Assembly: GCA_002070415.1 (NCBI GenBank)
Contig: MWDF01000001.1
Coordinates: forward strand, 117,983 to 181,982
DNA length: 64,000 nt
Reading direction: 5' to 3'
Source of the DNA: Firmicutes bacterium ADurb.Bin153
GTDB taxonomy: Bacteria > Bacillota > DTU025 > MWDF01
Shown here piece by piece: positions 27,202-36,039 of this stretch (the first letter of the stretch is position 1; the number at the start of each line of letters is the position of its first letter). The notes below the pieces were generated by a model. The model searched no databases. It was not told where the DNA came from and saw only the letters and a list, made by a program, of their open reading frames with translations. The position numbers and the translations under genes were made by a program.

Positions 27202-27217
27202 TAGAACATCTGTTCTA
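27202..27217 (-). promoter_or_regulatory. LexA (DinR-type) SOS box of the uvr operon
   Basis: TAGAACAGATGTTCTA is a perfect 16-bp palindrome containing GAAC-N4-GTTC, the core of the Gram-positive LexA/DinR site (CGAAC-N4-GTTCG). It lies immediately downstream of the -10 box and covers the expected transcription start, the right place to block initiation. No lexA gene is present in the window. Confidence 0.8.
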
Positions 27218-27246
27218 ATAATATACCCATTCCGGATTCCTTACAA
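27218..27246 (-). promoter_or_regulatory. Promoter of uvrB-uvrA-uvrC-ogt
   Basis: On the minus strand TTGTAA (27241-27246) and TATTAT (27218-27223) are separated by 17 bases. The SOS box abuts the -10 hexamer. A start near 27211 gives a 5' leader of about 23 bases to the uvrB ATG. Confidence 0.7.
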
Positions 27247-27256
27247 TCACTATTAA

Positions 27257-27290
27257 GGCCGGCCCCCGACTCGCGGTCAAGGCGCCGGCC
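27257..27290 (-). terminator. Possible terminator after the polysaccharide deacetylase gene
   Basis: A 7-bp GGCCGGC/GCCGGCC stem with an 18-20-base loop that can pair further lies 32 bases after the stop codon at 27322. It is followed on the minus strand by TTAATAGTG, without a real T-run. It would end the long secA-to-deacetylase unit. Confidence 0.4.
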
Positions 27291-27321
27291 CGTGAATTTA
27301 AAAGAAGCCCTGCCGGTGCTC

Positions 27322-28278
27322 CTACAAAGGATCCAGCTCGTCCAGGAATACCAGCTTTATGCCATTTTCCGCCATCAGCGGAAGCACGTTCGCGAGGGCT
27401 TCGGCGGTCGATGCCCTCACATGCCCGATCACCGCGGCCTGGCCGTTCTCCTTGGCCTTCTTCGCCGCCTCCCAGAGCTTGCCCTCGACGTAGGAGACGT
27501 CGTCCACCGAGTCGATGAAAAGCGAGTTCATGAACGCCCTGGCTCCCACTTTCCCTGCCACCTTGGGCCCGAGCGTGTCGGAGGTCGTCCTGGAATCGAG
27601 GTAGAACAGGCCCAGATCGTCCACTTCCTCAAGGATCGCCTCAAGGACCTGCTCGTCCGTGGATATCCTCGAGCCCATGTGGTTGCTGACTCCTTCGGCC
27701 ATGGGCACGTTCCTCAGCGCCTCGTGGAGCTTCGCCCTCACCTCGCCGGCTTCCATGCCGGATTTGATGAAGCCGTCTCCGTTGGACTTGGACTGGTCGA
27801 TCGCCTCCATCGGCATATGAAGTATGACGAGCTTGCCCGCCGCCTTCGCGTCCCTTGCGTCCTCGGCGGTGGTCTTCCCGTCCGGGAGCACCGCGCACGT
27901 TATCGGCTCCGCCAGGGCAAGGATCTTCTCCGTGGCCGCGCTCCTGTAGCCGAAGTCGTCGATAACTATCGCGAGAATCCCCTCGTAGGGGCGCTCCTCA
28001 CCTGACCCTGCGTCGGGTCTTGCCCCTTCCGAGGAAACCTCCTTTGATGCAGTCCCCGCCGATTCCGCCTGCCCTGCTCCCGGCGCCGAGGGCTCCTTCT
28101 TCACGGCAGGGGCCGGCTCCGTCTTCTTCGCCGGCGCCGCGGGCGCTTCGGCCGCGCCCTTCCCCTCCGAAGGCCCTTTGGCCTCCCGCCCCTTCTTCGC
28201 GCAGCCGCCGGCCGCTATGAGCGTCATAACCAATGCGGCCGCAAGAAGCGCCGCCCATCTCTTGCTAGTTGCTGTCAT
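27322..28278 (-). CDS. Divergent polysaccharide deacetylase (YibQ-like), probable lipoprotein
   Basis: 318 residues. The N-terminus has a lipobox-like LIAAGGC at about residues 20-26, followed by a long Lys/Glu/Pro/Ala-rich linker to about residue 90. The NodB-fold domain starts [15 protein letters not shown], with [10 protein letters not shown] and a typical [14 protein letters not shown] motif. These divergent deacetylases are often encoded with EnvC and CtpA, as here, and are thought to act on wall glycans in the periplasm. The catalytic mechanism and substrate are unproven. Confidence 0.87.
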   Translation of the reverse strand: MTATSKRWAALLAAALVMTLIAAGGCAKKGREAKGPSEGKGAAEAPAAPAKKTEPAPAVKKEPSAPGAGQAESAGTASKEVSSEGARPDAGSGEERPYEGILAIVIDDFGYRSAATEKILALAEPITCAVLPDGKTTAEDARDAKAAGKLVILHMPMEAIDQSKSNGDGFIKSGMEAGEVRAKLHEALRNVPMAEGVSNHMGSRISTDEQVLEAILEEVDDLGLFYLDSRTTSDTLGPKVAGKVGARAFMNSLFIDSVDDVSYVEGKLWEAAKKAKENGQAAVIGHVRASTAEALANVLPLMAENGIKLVFLDELDPL

Positions 28279-28295
28279 CTCACCTTATCCCAGGG

Positions 28296-29585
28296 CTATT
28301 TCTGCCCCGTCATCTCCAATAGTTTTTCCATGGCGGCCTTAAGCTGCGGGTCTGTCGCCGGGTCCACCCTCATGAGCTCCTCTGCCGTCATCTCCTCGAG
28401 CTTCTTGGCCCCCGCCTTGGCCTTGAGCGCGGCGAGCTCCTCGTCCGTCACCACAAGGACTATGTCCGGCTGGATCGGCGTCTCATGCGTTATCGCCTTG
28501 CCCGCTGGCGTCAGGTAGACCTGGGTCGTGATGCCCACCGCGGCGCCGTTGCTGATGGGATAGTACGTCTGCACTAGCCCCTTTCCGAACGTCGGTGCGC
28601 CCAGTATGGTCGCGCCCTTGAGGTCCTGGAGCGCGCCGGCAAGTATCTCGGCCGCGCTGGCGGAGTATTCGTTGACCAGGCAGATCACCGGCACGTCGAC
28701 CAGCTTAGATACGGTGCTGTTGACGGGGTACTTGATCCCGTCCCTGCCCTGGGTGTACAGGATCACCTGCCTGCCCACGAACAGGCCGCCGATGTCCACG
28801 GCCATGTCGACCAGGCCGCCTCCGTTGTACCTTAGGTCGAGGACGATTGCCTTGGCACCCTTGCTCCTAAGCGTCCTTATTGCCTCTTCCATCTGCGCGG
28901 CAGCGCGCCTGGACGTGAAGCTCCTCAGCTCTATGTAGGCTATCTTGGCCCTGTCGTCGAGCATGTAGGACCTTACGGGCTGGTCCACTATCGTATCCCT
29001 TACGATCGGGACCTCCATCTTCTTCGGCGCGGCGCCCCTTTCTATGCTCAGCACCACCGTGGTGCCCTTCTTGCCCTTTATCATGCCGGAGACCTCGTCG
29101 GTCGTCCTGCCCTCAACGCTCACGCCGTCGACGGCGGTAATGATATCGCCGGGCAGGAGCCCCGCCCTGTAGGCAGGAGTGCCCTCCATCGGGCTTATTA
29201 TCGTTATCTTGTTGTCCCTGAGCCCGAAGAGGATGCCTATGCCCTCGAAGGTGCCCTCGGTGTCCTCCTTGAACTTGGAGTACCTGTCCGCGGGCAGGAA
29301 CGTGTCGTACGGGTCGGGCAGCTTGTCGAGCATGGCCTGCACGTTGCCCTCGGCGATGTAGGTCTTTATCAGCTCGGATGTGGAGACCGCCTTGTAGTAG
29401 TTCTGCCTTACCAGAAACAGCGTCTCGAACGCCTCGACCACGTCCTTGTACTTTGCCGCCTGCTGCTCGCCGGAAGGTCCTGCCGCAATGACGTAGACAG
29501 TGCTGGCCAGCACCAGCAGCATCACCAGTATGCTGAGTATCCTGAGGCCCAGCCTCTTGCCCTCGGTCCTGTTGGTAAACTTCAT
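28296..29585 (-). CDS. ctpA: C-terminal processing peptidase (S41 family)
   Basis: 429 residues from ATG 29585 (GGAAG eight bases upstream; a GTG at 29594 overlaps envC). It has one N-terminal transmembrane segment, a PDZ domain around YRAGLLPGDIITAVDGVSVE and the S41 core. The catalytic serine is in NEYSASAAEILAGAL and the lysine in FGKGLVQTYYP. CtpA proteases trim or degrade periplasmic wall-hydrolase regulators. It sits next to the FtsEX-EnvC module, suggesting control of septal hydrolases, as inferred from family knowledge. Confidence 0.94.
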   Translation of the reverse strand: MKFTNRTEGKRLGLRILSILVMLLVLASTVYVIAAGPSGEQQAAKYKDVVEAFETLFLVRQNYYKAVSTSELIKTYIAEGNVQAMLDKLPDPYDTFLPADRYSKFKEDTEGTFEGIGILFGLRDNKITIISPMEGTPAYRAGLLPGDIITAVDGVSVEGRTTDEVSGMIKGKKGTTVVLSIERGAAPKKMEVPIVRDTIVDQPVRSYMLDDRAKIAYIELRSFTSRRAAAQMEEAIRTLRSKGAKAIVLDLRYNGGGLVDMAVDIGGLFVGRQVILYTQGRDGIKYPVNSTVSKLVDVPVICLVNEYSASAAEILAGALQDLKGATILGAPTFGKGLVQTYYPISNGAAVGITTQVYLTPAGKAITHETPIQPDIVLVVTDEELAALKAKAGAKKLEEMTAEELMRVDPATDPQLKAAMEKLLEMTGQK

Positions 29586-29590
29586 AATGC

Positions 29591-30796
29591 TCACTTCCTA
29601 ACCAGATAGTCCCTCGGTTCCTTCGCCACCCCGTCCTCGCGCACCTCGAAGTGCACGTGAGGGCCGGTGGAAAAACCGGTGGAGCCGGCCCTGGATATCG
29701 TATCCCCCTGCTTGACGGCCCTGCCCGCCCTTACGTCCAGCTTGGAGTTATGGCCGTACAGGGTCGTGATCCCGTCCCCGTGGTCGAGTATGACCGTGTA
29801 GCCGTATCCGCTTATGTACCTTGCGTCCAGCACCTTGCCGGCCGCCGCCGCCTTAACCTGTGTGCCGGTCGGCACCGCTATGTCCATTCCCGCGTGGAAC
29901 CTGCGGTCCTTGAATATCGGATGGATCCTCCAGCCGAACTCGGAGCTGATCCTTCCGCTCACGGGCCAGAGCATCCTCCCCAGGAACTTGCTGGACGCCG
30001 CGGACGACCTTCCCGACTGCTTGCTCCTGATGAGCGCCTCGAGCTCCCTGGACTGCTTCTCCTCCTCGGCCAGCTCCTTTTCCCACTTGACCTTCTCCTT
30101 CTGGACCTGGGCGAGGTACTTCTCCCTGGCGCCGTACTTTGCCGTAAGCGATTCCTCGTCGGACGAAAGCTGCGCCATCAGCTTGGATATGCCGGCCTTC
30201 GTGGCCTCCAGCTCGTTCTTCTTCCGCTCGGCGGTCTCGGACTTGTCGGCTATGGCAGCCTGCTCCTCTTTAAGAACGTCCAAAGTGTCCTTGTCGTATT
30301 CGACCATGGCCCTCAGGTAGTCCGCCTTGCCCACGAACTCGGAGAAGCTCGCCGACGAGAACAGCATCTCCATGTACTTGGGGCTTCCCGCCTTGTAGAT
30401 GGCGACGAGCTTCTGCTTGAGGTTCTTCACCGTCTTTTCGTAGTCCTTTTGCGATTCCTCAAGGGCCCTGTCGGCTTCCGTGAGCTCCTTTTCCACCGCC
30501 GAAAGCCTCGCATGGAGGTATTTGAGGTCCTTCTCGGCCTTGGTTATCCTGTACCTCGTGTTCTCGAGGTCGTCCTCCACCTGCTGGAGGGCCTTGAGGG
30601 CGTTCTTCTCCTCGGCCTTGTACTTGTTGACCGTCACCTTGGTCTGGTCGATCTCCTTGAGCAGCTGCTCGAGCGTCTTCTCGGTGTCCGTCTGCATGGC
30701 GGCAAACGCGCCGCCCGAGGCGCAGCACAGCGCCAGCAGCAAAGCCGCCAGTAGAGCCGCTATCGACCTTTCCTTGCCCTTTTGCATCCCGGTCAT
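29591..30796 (-). CDS. EnvC-like M23 peptidase with coiled coil
   Basis: 401 residues. A signal peptide (IAALLAALLLALCCASGGAF) is followed by long coiled-coil segments to about residue 265 and a C-terminal LytM/M23 domain. The zinc ligands appear intact: HAGMDIAVPTGT supplies His and Asp, and GPHVHFEVRE supplies the HVH. It therefore looks catalytically active, unlike E. coli EnvC. It follows ftsX directly, so it is the likely periplasmic effector of FtsEX at the division site. Confidence 0.9.
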   Translation of the reverse strand: MTGMQKGKERSIAALLAALLLALCCASGGAFAAMQTDTEKTLEQLLKEIDQTKVTVNKYKAEEKNALKALQQVEDDLENTRYRITKAEKDLKYLHARLSAVEKELTEADRALEESQKDYEKTVKNLKQKLVAIYKAGSPKYMEMLFSSASFSEFVGKADYLRAMVEYDKDTLDVLKEEQAAIADKSETAERKKNELEATKAGISKLMAQLSSDEESLTAKYGAREKYLAQVQKEKVKWEKELAEEEKQSRELEALIRSKQSGRSSAASSKFLGRMLWPVSGRISSEFGWRIHPIFKDRRFHAGMDIAVPTGTQVKAAAAGKVLDARYISGYGYTVILDHGDGITTLYGHNSKLDVRAGRAVKQGDTISRAGSTGFSTGPHVHFEVREDGVAKEPRDYLVRK

Positions 30797-31668
30797 CAAT
30801 CCTTCAAGTACCTATTCGTCGCGTTCCTCCCGGCACCTGCTCCAAGCACGGCCCCCAACGCCAGCACGACGGCCAGCAGCCCCGCCTTGGCCCAGGTCGC
30901 GTCCACCAAGGGCACGAACGGCGCCATGTCCTTGACCCAGCGCGCGGCGTATCCGTACCCCGCCAGTATCCCGGCACCGGCAAGGAGGCTTCCCACGAAG
31001 CCTATGATCGTGCCCTCCAGCACGAAAGGCGCCCTTATGAAGCCGTCGGAGGCCCCGACGAGCTTCATTATCTCTATCTCGTTGCGCCTTGCGGTGACGG
31101 TTATACCTATCGTGTTGTTCACGATTATTGAGCTGCCGAACACCATAGCCACCAGTATGAGGGCGGTGAACGACCACAGCACCTGCAGCACGCTGGAAAG
31201 TCCTTCCACGTAGCTCTGGCCGTAGTTCACTCCCTCGACGCCCTCCAGGCCGCCCACGGCGCCCGCTATCTCCTTCACCGACTTCGGGTCTGACAGCTTC
31301 ACGTCGAACGACGCGGGAAGCGGGTTGTCGGGAAGCGCCTTTATGACCTCCCTGTAGTCGGGATAGTCCTCGGCCATGCGCTTCAGAGCCTCTTCCTTGG
31401 AGACGTAGACCGCGTCGGCTACGCCTGGCACGGCCTTTATCCTGGCTCCCACCGCAGCGTAATCCTTGAGCCCGTCCATGAGGAACGCCTTTATCTCCAC
31501 CTGCCTTTGCAGCTGGATGCCTATGTTCGTTATGTTGAGCGCCACGGCGAGCGTGGAGCCGAGCACGAACATGCAAGCGGCGACGACGACGAGGGCCATG
31601 AGCGCGAAGTTCCGAAACAGGCCCCTTGCCGTCTGGCCGGCTATCAGCCTAATAGAACGGGCCTTCAA
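30796..31668 (-). CDS. ftsX: Cell division protein FtsX
   Basis: About 290 residues. It has four hydrophobic segments: one near residue 25 (ALMALVVVAACMFVLGSTLA), then after the periplasmic domain a cluster of three. The periplasmic domain contains VYVSKEEALKRMAEDYPDY and the typical LPDNPLPASFDVKL. I chose TTG 31668, nine bases after AAGGGGTG; GTG 31680 would overlap ftsE more and lacks spacing. With FtsE it gates EnvC-type wall hydrolysis. Confidence 0.95.
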   Translation of the reverse strand: MKARSIRLIAGQTARGLFRNFALMALVVVAACMFVLGSTLAVALNITNIGIQLQRQVEIKAFLMDGLKDYAAVGARIKAVPGVADAVYVSKEEALKRMAEDYPDYREVIKALPDNPLPASFDVKLSDPKSVKEIAGAVGGLEGVEGVNYGQSYVEGLSSVLQVLWSFTALILVAMVFGSSIIVNNTIGITVTARRNEIEIMKLVGASDGFIRAPFVLEGTIIGFVGSLLAGAGILAGYGYAARWVKDMAPFVPLVDATWAKAGLLAVVLALGAVLGAGAGRNATNRYLKD

Positions 31669-32344
31669 AGCTGTACACACCCCTTCTCTCGTCGCGGATT
31701 ATCTTGCCGTGCTCCATCTCTATGACCCTGCGGCGCATCTCGTCCACTATCGACTTGTTGTGCGTGGCGCACACCACCGTGGAGCCCAGCTCGTTGATGT
31801 CGCTTAGGAGCTCCATTATGTCGCGGGACGTCTCGGGGTCGAGGTTTCCCGTCGGCTCGTCGGCGAGGACGAGTATGGGGTCGTTCACTATCGCCCTTGC
31901 GATGGCGACCCTCTGCTGCTCGCCGCCGGAGAGCTGGTTGGGCCTCGCCTTGGCCTTCGTGGTCAGGCCCACCAGGTCCAGCGCCTTGCCGACCCTCCTT
32001 GACAGGTCCTTGGGAGGCGCCTCGATGACCTCGAGCGCGAACGAGACGTTGCTGTACACGTTCCTGTCGGGCAGCAGCTTGAAGTCCTGGAATATTACGC
32101 CGAGCTTCCTTCTGAAGCTGCAGACCTCGTGGTGCCTTAAGGTCTTCACGTCGACACCGTTTACGACCACGTCCCCCCTGGTGGGCTTCACCCCCCTGTA
32201 CAGAAGCGACAGGAGAGTGGACTTCCCCGCGCCGGAAGGTCCCACCAGGAACACGAAGTCCCCTCTTTTTATCTCGAGGTCCACACCGCTTAGCGCGACC
32301 ACGTTGTTGCTGAATATCTTGCCTACGCCCTTGAGCTGGATCAA
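31649..32344 (-). CDS. ftsE: Cell division ATP-binding protein FtsE
   Basis: 231 residues. ABC ATPase with Walker A GPSGAGKSTLLSLLYRG, signature LSGGEQQRVAIARAIV and Walker B VLADEPTGNLDPE. FVFLVG and GVIFQDFKLLPDRNVYSNVSF are typical of FtsE. The start is TTG 32344 with GGAGGG eight bases upstream. It lies directly after the split transketolase, a rather unusual neighbour. Confidence 0.97.
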   Translation of the reverse strand: MIQLKGVGKIFSNNVVALSGVDLEIKRGDFVFLVGPSGAGKSTLLSLLYRGVKPTRGDVVVNGVDVKTLRHHEVCSFRRKLGVIFQDFKLLPDRNVYSNVSFALEVIEAPPKDLSRRVGKALDLVGLTTKAKARPNQLSGGEQQRVAIARAIVNDPILVLADEPTGNLDPETSRDIMELLSDINELGSTVVCATHNKSIVDEMRRRVIEMEHGKIIRDERRGVYSFEGPFY

Positions 32345-32348
32345 TGCG

Positions 32349-33314
32349 CTATCCCTCCTGTGGTCGGTCTGGGTACTTCTTCATTGCCACAGCGCGCCTT
32401 GCGGCGTCGGCTATGTCGGCGGCCGCAAGGCCGTACTTCGCCATCAGCTGGCCGGGCTTGCCCGATTCTCCGAACACGTCCTTTACGCCCACCCTTATGA
32501 CGGGCACCGGAAGATCCCCCGATAGCAGTTCGCATACCGCACCGCCGAGGCCTCCTATCACGCTGTGCTCCTCGGCCGTGACCAGAGCGCCGGTGATCCT
32601 GGCAGCTTCCAGGACGGCCCGTTCGTCGAGCGGCTTGATCGAGAACATGTCCATCAGGCCCGCCGATATGCCCTCGGCCGCCAGGATGCCGACGGCTTCG
32701 AGCGCGGGGCCCACCATCATGCCGCACGCCGCTATGGTCACATCCTCCCCTTCCGCCATGCGTATCGAACCGCCCATCCTGAAGGCCGTGCCCTCCGGAT
32801 GGTAGATTGGCACGGCAGCCCTGCCCAACCTCACGTAGACCGGCCCCTTGTGGGCGTATGCGGCCTCTACGGCCCACCGGGCCGATGTCGCATCGGAAGG
32901 GCACAGCACGCTCATGTTGGGAAGCACCCTCATCAGCGCGATGTCCTCCAGCATCTGGTGGGACGCCCCGTCCTCCCCGACCGAAAGGCCGGCGTGGGTG
33001 GCGCACACCTTCACGTCCAGCGAGCCGTACGCGATCGAGTTCCTCACCTGGTCGTAGGCCCTGCCGGCAGCGAATACGGCGAAAGTCGACGCGAACACCT
33101 TCTTGCCCATCGTCGCAATCCCCGCGGCTGTGGCCATCATGTCCTGCTCGGCGATTCCCATCTGGACGAACCTTTCGGGGAACTTCGCAGCAAAGCCCGC
33201 GGTCATGGTCGACTTCGAAAGGTCGGCGTCCATGACCACCATGTCGTCGTATCTTGCGCCCATCTCCTCAAGCGCCCTCCCGTAGGCCTGGCGCGTCGCT
33301 ATCATCTCGGCCAT
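32349..33314 (-). CDS. Transketolase, C-terminal subunit
   Basis: 321 residues covering the pyrimidine-binding and C-terminal transketolase domains. It shows DADLSKSTMTAGFAAKFPER, VQMGIAEQDMMATAAGIA and GEDGASHQMLEDIALMR. The N-terminal subunit is encoded three bases upstream, so the enzyme is of the two-subunit type common in Bacteria with divided transketolases and in archaea. It acts in the non-oxidative pentose phosphate pathway. Confidence 0.94.
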   Translation of the reverse strand: MAEMIATRQAYGRALEEMGARYDDMVVMDADLSKSTMTAGFAAKFPERFVQMGIAEQDMMATAAGIATMGKKVFASTFAVFAAGRAYDQVRNSIAYGSLDVKVCATHAGLSVGEDGASHQMLEDIALMRVLPNMSVLCPSDATSARWAVEAAYAHKGPVYVRLGRAAVPIYHPEGTAFRMGGSIRMAEGEDVTIAACGMMVGPALEAVGILAAEGISAGLMDMFSIKPLDERAVLEAARITGALVTAEEHSVIGGLGGAVCELLSGDLPVPVIRVGVKDVFGESGKPGQLMAKYGLAAADIADAARRAVAMKKYPDRPQEG

Positions 33315-33317
33315 GCT

Positions 33318-34154
33318 CTATGCCCCCCCTCCGTCCAGCTCCCTTAGCGCCTGCTCCAGCTGTTCGGGCTTGGGGGCCTTGCCGTGCCAGCCAGCCTCGC
33401 CTTCCATGAACGAGACGCCCTTGCCCTTGACAGTCCTCGCTATGACCATGCTCGGCCTTCCTTTTACGGTCCTCGCCTCGTCGAAAGCCCCGGCGATCGC
33501 GTACGGGTCGTGCCCGTCGATCTCGATGACATGCCAGCCGAAGGCCCTGAACCTTCCGGGTATCCCGGTCAGGGACTTGACCTCCTCTATGCTGCCGTCG
33601 ATCTGCAGGCCGTTGTAGTCCAGGATGGCTACCAGGTTGTCCAGCTTCCTGTGGACCGCGGTCATCGCCGCCTCCCACAGCTCGCCCTCCTGCATCTCCC
33701 CGTCGCCTATCATCACGTAGACCCTGACTGGCCTTTCGTCCATCTTGGCCGCGATGGCCATGCCGTTGGCTGCAGATATCCCCTGGCCTAGGGAGCCCGT
33801 CGAGATCTCCACGAACGGCAGAGCCTTCATCGAGGGGTGCCCCTGCAGCCTAGAATCTATCTTCCTGAAGCTCATGAGCTCCTCCACGGGGAAGAAGCCC
33901 CTTTCTGCGAGCGCAGCGTAAAGCACGGGTGAGGCGTGCCCCTTCGACATCACGAAACGGTCCCTGTCGGGATCCTTCGGATTCTCCGGGTCTATCCTCA
34001 TCTCTCTGAAATAGAGCACGGCCATTATGTCGGCGCAGGAAAGGGAGCCGCCCGGGTGCCCCGATTCCGCCGACGCGACCATCCTCAGCACGTCCTTCCT
34101 CAAGAGCTTCGCCTTTTCCTCTACCAGCGCCTTCTCGTCTATCGTAAGGGACAT
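33318..34154 (-). CDS. Transketolase, N-terminal subunit
   Basis: 278 residues with the thiamine-diphosphate-binding half: VASAESGHPGGSLSCADIMA near residue 30, RDRFVMSKGHASPVLYAAL, STGSLGQGISAANGMAIAAK and the TPP motif IGDGEMQEGELWEAAM. It is followed after three bases by the C-terminal subunit. It starts at ATG 34154, 20 bases after wecG. Confidence 0.95.
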   Translation of the reverse strand: MSLTIDEKALVEEKAKLLRKDVLRMVASAESGHPGGSLSCADIMAVLYFREMRIDPENPKDPDRDRFVMSKGHASPVLYAALAERGFFPVEELMSFRKIDSRLQGHPSMKALPFVEISTGSLGQGISAANGMAIAAKMDERPVRVYVMIGDGEMQEGELWEAAMTAVHRKLDNLVAILDYNGLQIDGSIEEVKSLTGIPGRFRAFGWHVIEIDGHDPYAIAGAFDEARTVKGRPSMVIARTVKGKGVSFMEGEAGWHGKAPKPEQLEQALRELDGGGA

Positions 34155-34174
34155 ATGCTAATCCACCTCCGGTG

Positions 34175-34924
34175 TCATCTGTTCCTTCCGTTCCTCGCAA
34201 GGTCCGGTCGCATCAGCACCGTAAGCGCGAACGCCGGAAGCCTTGCCAGCCTCTTCAGCCTCGAAGGCTGCGAGAGACCCCTGTACAGCCACTCCATGCC
34301 GAGCTTCCTCACCATGTCGGGGGCCCTTCTCACGTCCCCCGCGAACACGTCGAAGCTGCCGCCGATTCCTATCATCGCGATCCCGTCCCTCAAAGAGCAG
34401 GCCAGCTCCATGAATGATTCCTGCCTGCCTGCGCCCATGGCTACGAACACGACCCCGGCGCCGGAGTTGGCCACCTCCTGGGCGGTCCTCCTCTCGTCGC
34501 CCTTGGCGTAATAGCCGTCCTTCACCCCGATTACCTTGAGCCCCTTGTACTTCAAGACGAGATAGGCCGCGGCCCTTTCGGCCACTCCTGGTTTCGCCCC
34601 CAGTAGGTAGACGCCCGTGCCGTTTGCGGCACACCTTGCGGCGACAGCTTCGGCGAGCTCTATGCCCGGTACTTTAGGTACGTCCTTGAAACCGAGCCTC
34701 CCCAGCGCCCAGACCGTGCCTATGCCGTCAGGCACCACAAGGGCCGCGCCTCTTACCGTGCCGGCGAACTTCTCGTCGTCGAGCGCCCTCATGCACATCT
34801 CCGGGTTTAGCGTCACCACATAGCCGCCCTTGCCCCCTACGAGTTCCATCGCGCGGCATACGGCCTCTTCCATGCCGACGGTATCCACACCGAGCCCGAA
34901 GAGGCTCGCCCTTTCCTTGCTCAT
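34175..34924 (-). CDS. WecG/TagA/CpsF family glycosyltransferase
   Basis: 249 residues. The GT26 signatures are YVVTLNPEMCMRALDDEKFA, VPDGIGTVWALG and VYLLGAKPGVAERAA. TagA-type enzymes add N-acetylmannosamine to a lipid-linked sugar in wall teichoic acid or related polymer synthesis. It overlaps csaB by four bases, so it probably works on the same secondary wall polymer. The actual sugar cannot be told from the sequence. Confidence 0.92.
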   Translation of the reverse strand: MSKERASLFGLGVDTVGMEEAVCRAMELVGGKGGYVVTLNPEMCMRALDDEKFAGTVRGAALVVPDGIGTVWALGRLGFKDVPKVPGIELAEAVAARCAANGTGVYLLGAKPGVAERAAAYLVLKYKGLKVIGVKDGYYAKGDERRTAQEVANSGAGVVFVAMGAGRQESFMELACSLRDGIAMIGIGGSFDVFAGDVRRAPDMVRKLGMEWLYRGLSQPSRLKRLARLPAFALTVLMRPDLARNGRNR

Positions 34925-36039
34925 CTGCCTTCCTCCGCCTTCTTGATCATGTGTCCGACGGCGCCCGTTATCCTTTCCACGACCGGAGGAAGTGTCGCCT
35001 TAAGCCTCGCCCTGTGCTCTGCGAGCCCTTCGAGAAGCTCCACTAGCTTCTCCTCCCCGTCGTCCATCAGCTCTTCCACCTTCACGCTAGAACCCAGCGG
35101 TAGCATGTCGAACAGGGCGTCCACCTTCGGGTCGTAGCTTATCCCCAGCGCAGGGACAGTTGCCGCGGCCGACATGATCAGGCTGTGCAGCCTCATGCCC
35201 AGAGTGACTTCGGACATGCGGAATATGCCGGCGGTTATGGAAGGGTGGAAATCGCAGGGTATCACCGTCATGCCGTGCGATGACGCCTTGGCTGCCAGCT
35301 CGAGGGGTGCCCTGTCCTCCTCCGGCTGGAAGGCGAGGCCTATAGGGACGTAGCCCCTCTGCCTCAGGGCGTCCAGCATGCCGCCCAAAGCGCCGATGCC
35401 GTCGTCAAGGCCGGGCCATTGCCTGAGGGAGACTATGGCTATCCTGCCCCAGGCCTTCTTCAGCTCCTGTGCGGCCCCCGCTCCGGCGGCGTCTTCCACC
35501 GCGTGTATTACGTCGTCCGCTTCTGCCGGGATAATCCCGAACACGGGGTCAGCCGTAAGGAGGATGTCGCCGCGCGTCACGCCGATCTGCTCAAGGAGCC
35601 TCATCGAGCCGGAATCCCTTACGCTCACGCTGGAAGCTCCCTGCACGGCGGCCCTTACGAGCCACTTCACCCAGCCTCTCCTCAACGGCCCCACGCCGTT
35701 TGCGTATATGGCATAGCGCCTGCCGAGGAGCCGGGCTGTGAACATCAGCGCGGCGTAGTACAGCGCTGACGCCGCCGAGGTCGCATCCTGCAGGAGGCTG
35801 CCTCCGCCCGAAACGTACAGGTCTGACGAGCCGATCGCCGATATGGCAGCGAGGCTCTTCCTTCGGACAGAGCGCACATTGTACGTACTCGACGTGTACT
35901 CGGGATCCCCCGACAGCACCGTTATCGAAGCGTCCGGCCTTTCTCTCCTGATGCCGTCCAACGCGCATGCGAGCACGGCCTCGTCGCCGGAGTTGCCCAT
36001 ACCGTAGTAGCCGTTCATCGCGATCCTTCCGACTCTCAT
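34921..36039 (-). CDS. csaB: Polysaccharide pyruvyl transferase CsaB
   Basis: 372 residues matching the CsaB family. It opens with NGYYGMGNSGDEAVLACALD, and has VSGGGSLLQDATSAASALYY and GMRLHSLIMSAAA. CsaB adds a ketal pyruvyl group to the wall polymer that SLH domains bind. This fits the SLH porin encoded at 53789-57133. It overlaps the DUF5693 and wecG genes, so the three are probably cotranscribed. Confidence 0.95.
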   Translation of the reverse strand: MRVGRIAMNGYYGMGNSGDEAVLACALDGIRRERPDASITVLSGDPEYTSSTYNVRSVRRKSLAAISAIGSSDLYVSGGGSLLQDATSAASALYYAALMFTARLLGRRYAIYANGVGPLRRGWVKWLVRAAVQGASSVSVRDSGSMRLLEQIGVTRGDILLTADPVFGIIPAEADDVIHAVEDAAGAGAAQELKKAWGRIAIVSLRQWPGLDDGIGALGGMLDALRQRGYVPIGLAFQPEEDRAPLELAAKASSHGMTVIPCDFHPSITAGIFRMSEVTLGMRLHSLIMSAAATVPALGISYDPKVDALFDMLPLGSSVKVEELMDDGEEKLVELLEGLAEHRARLKATLPPVVERITGAVGHMIKKAEEGR

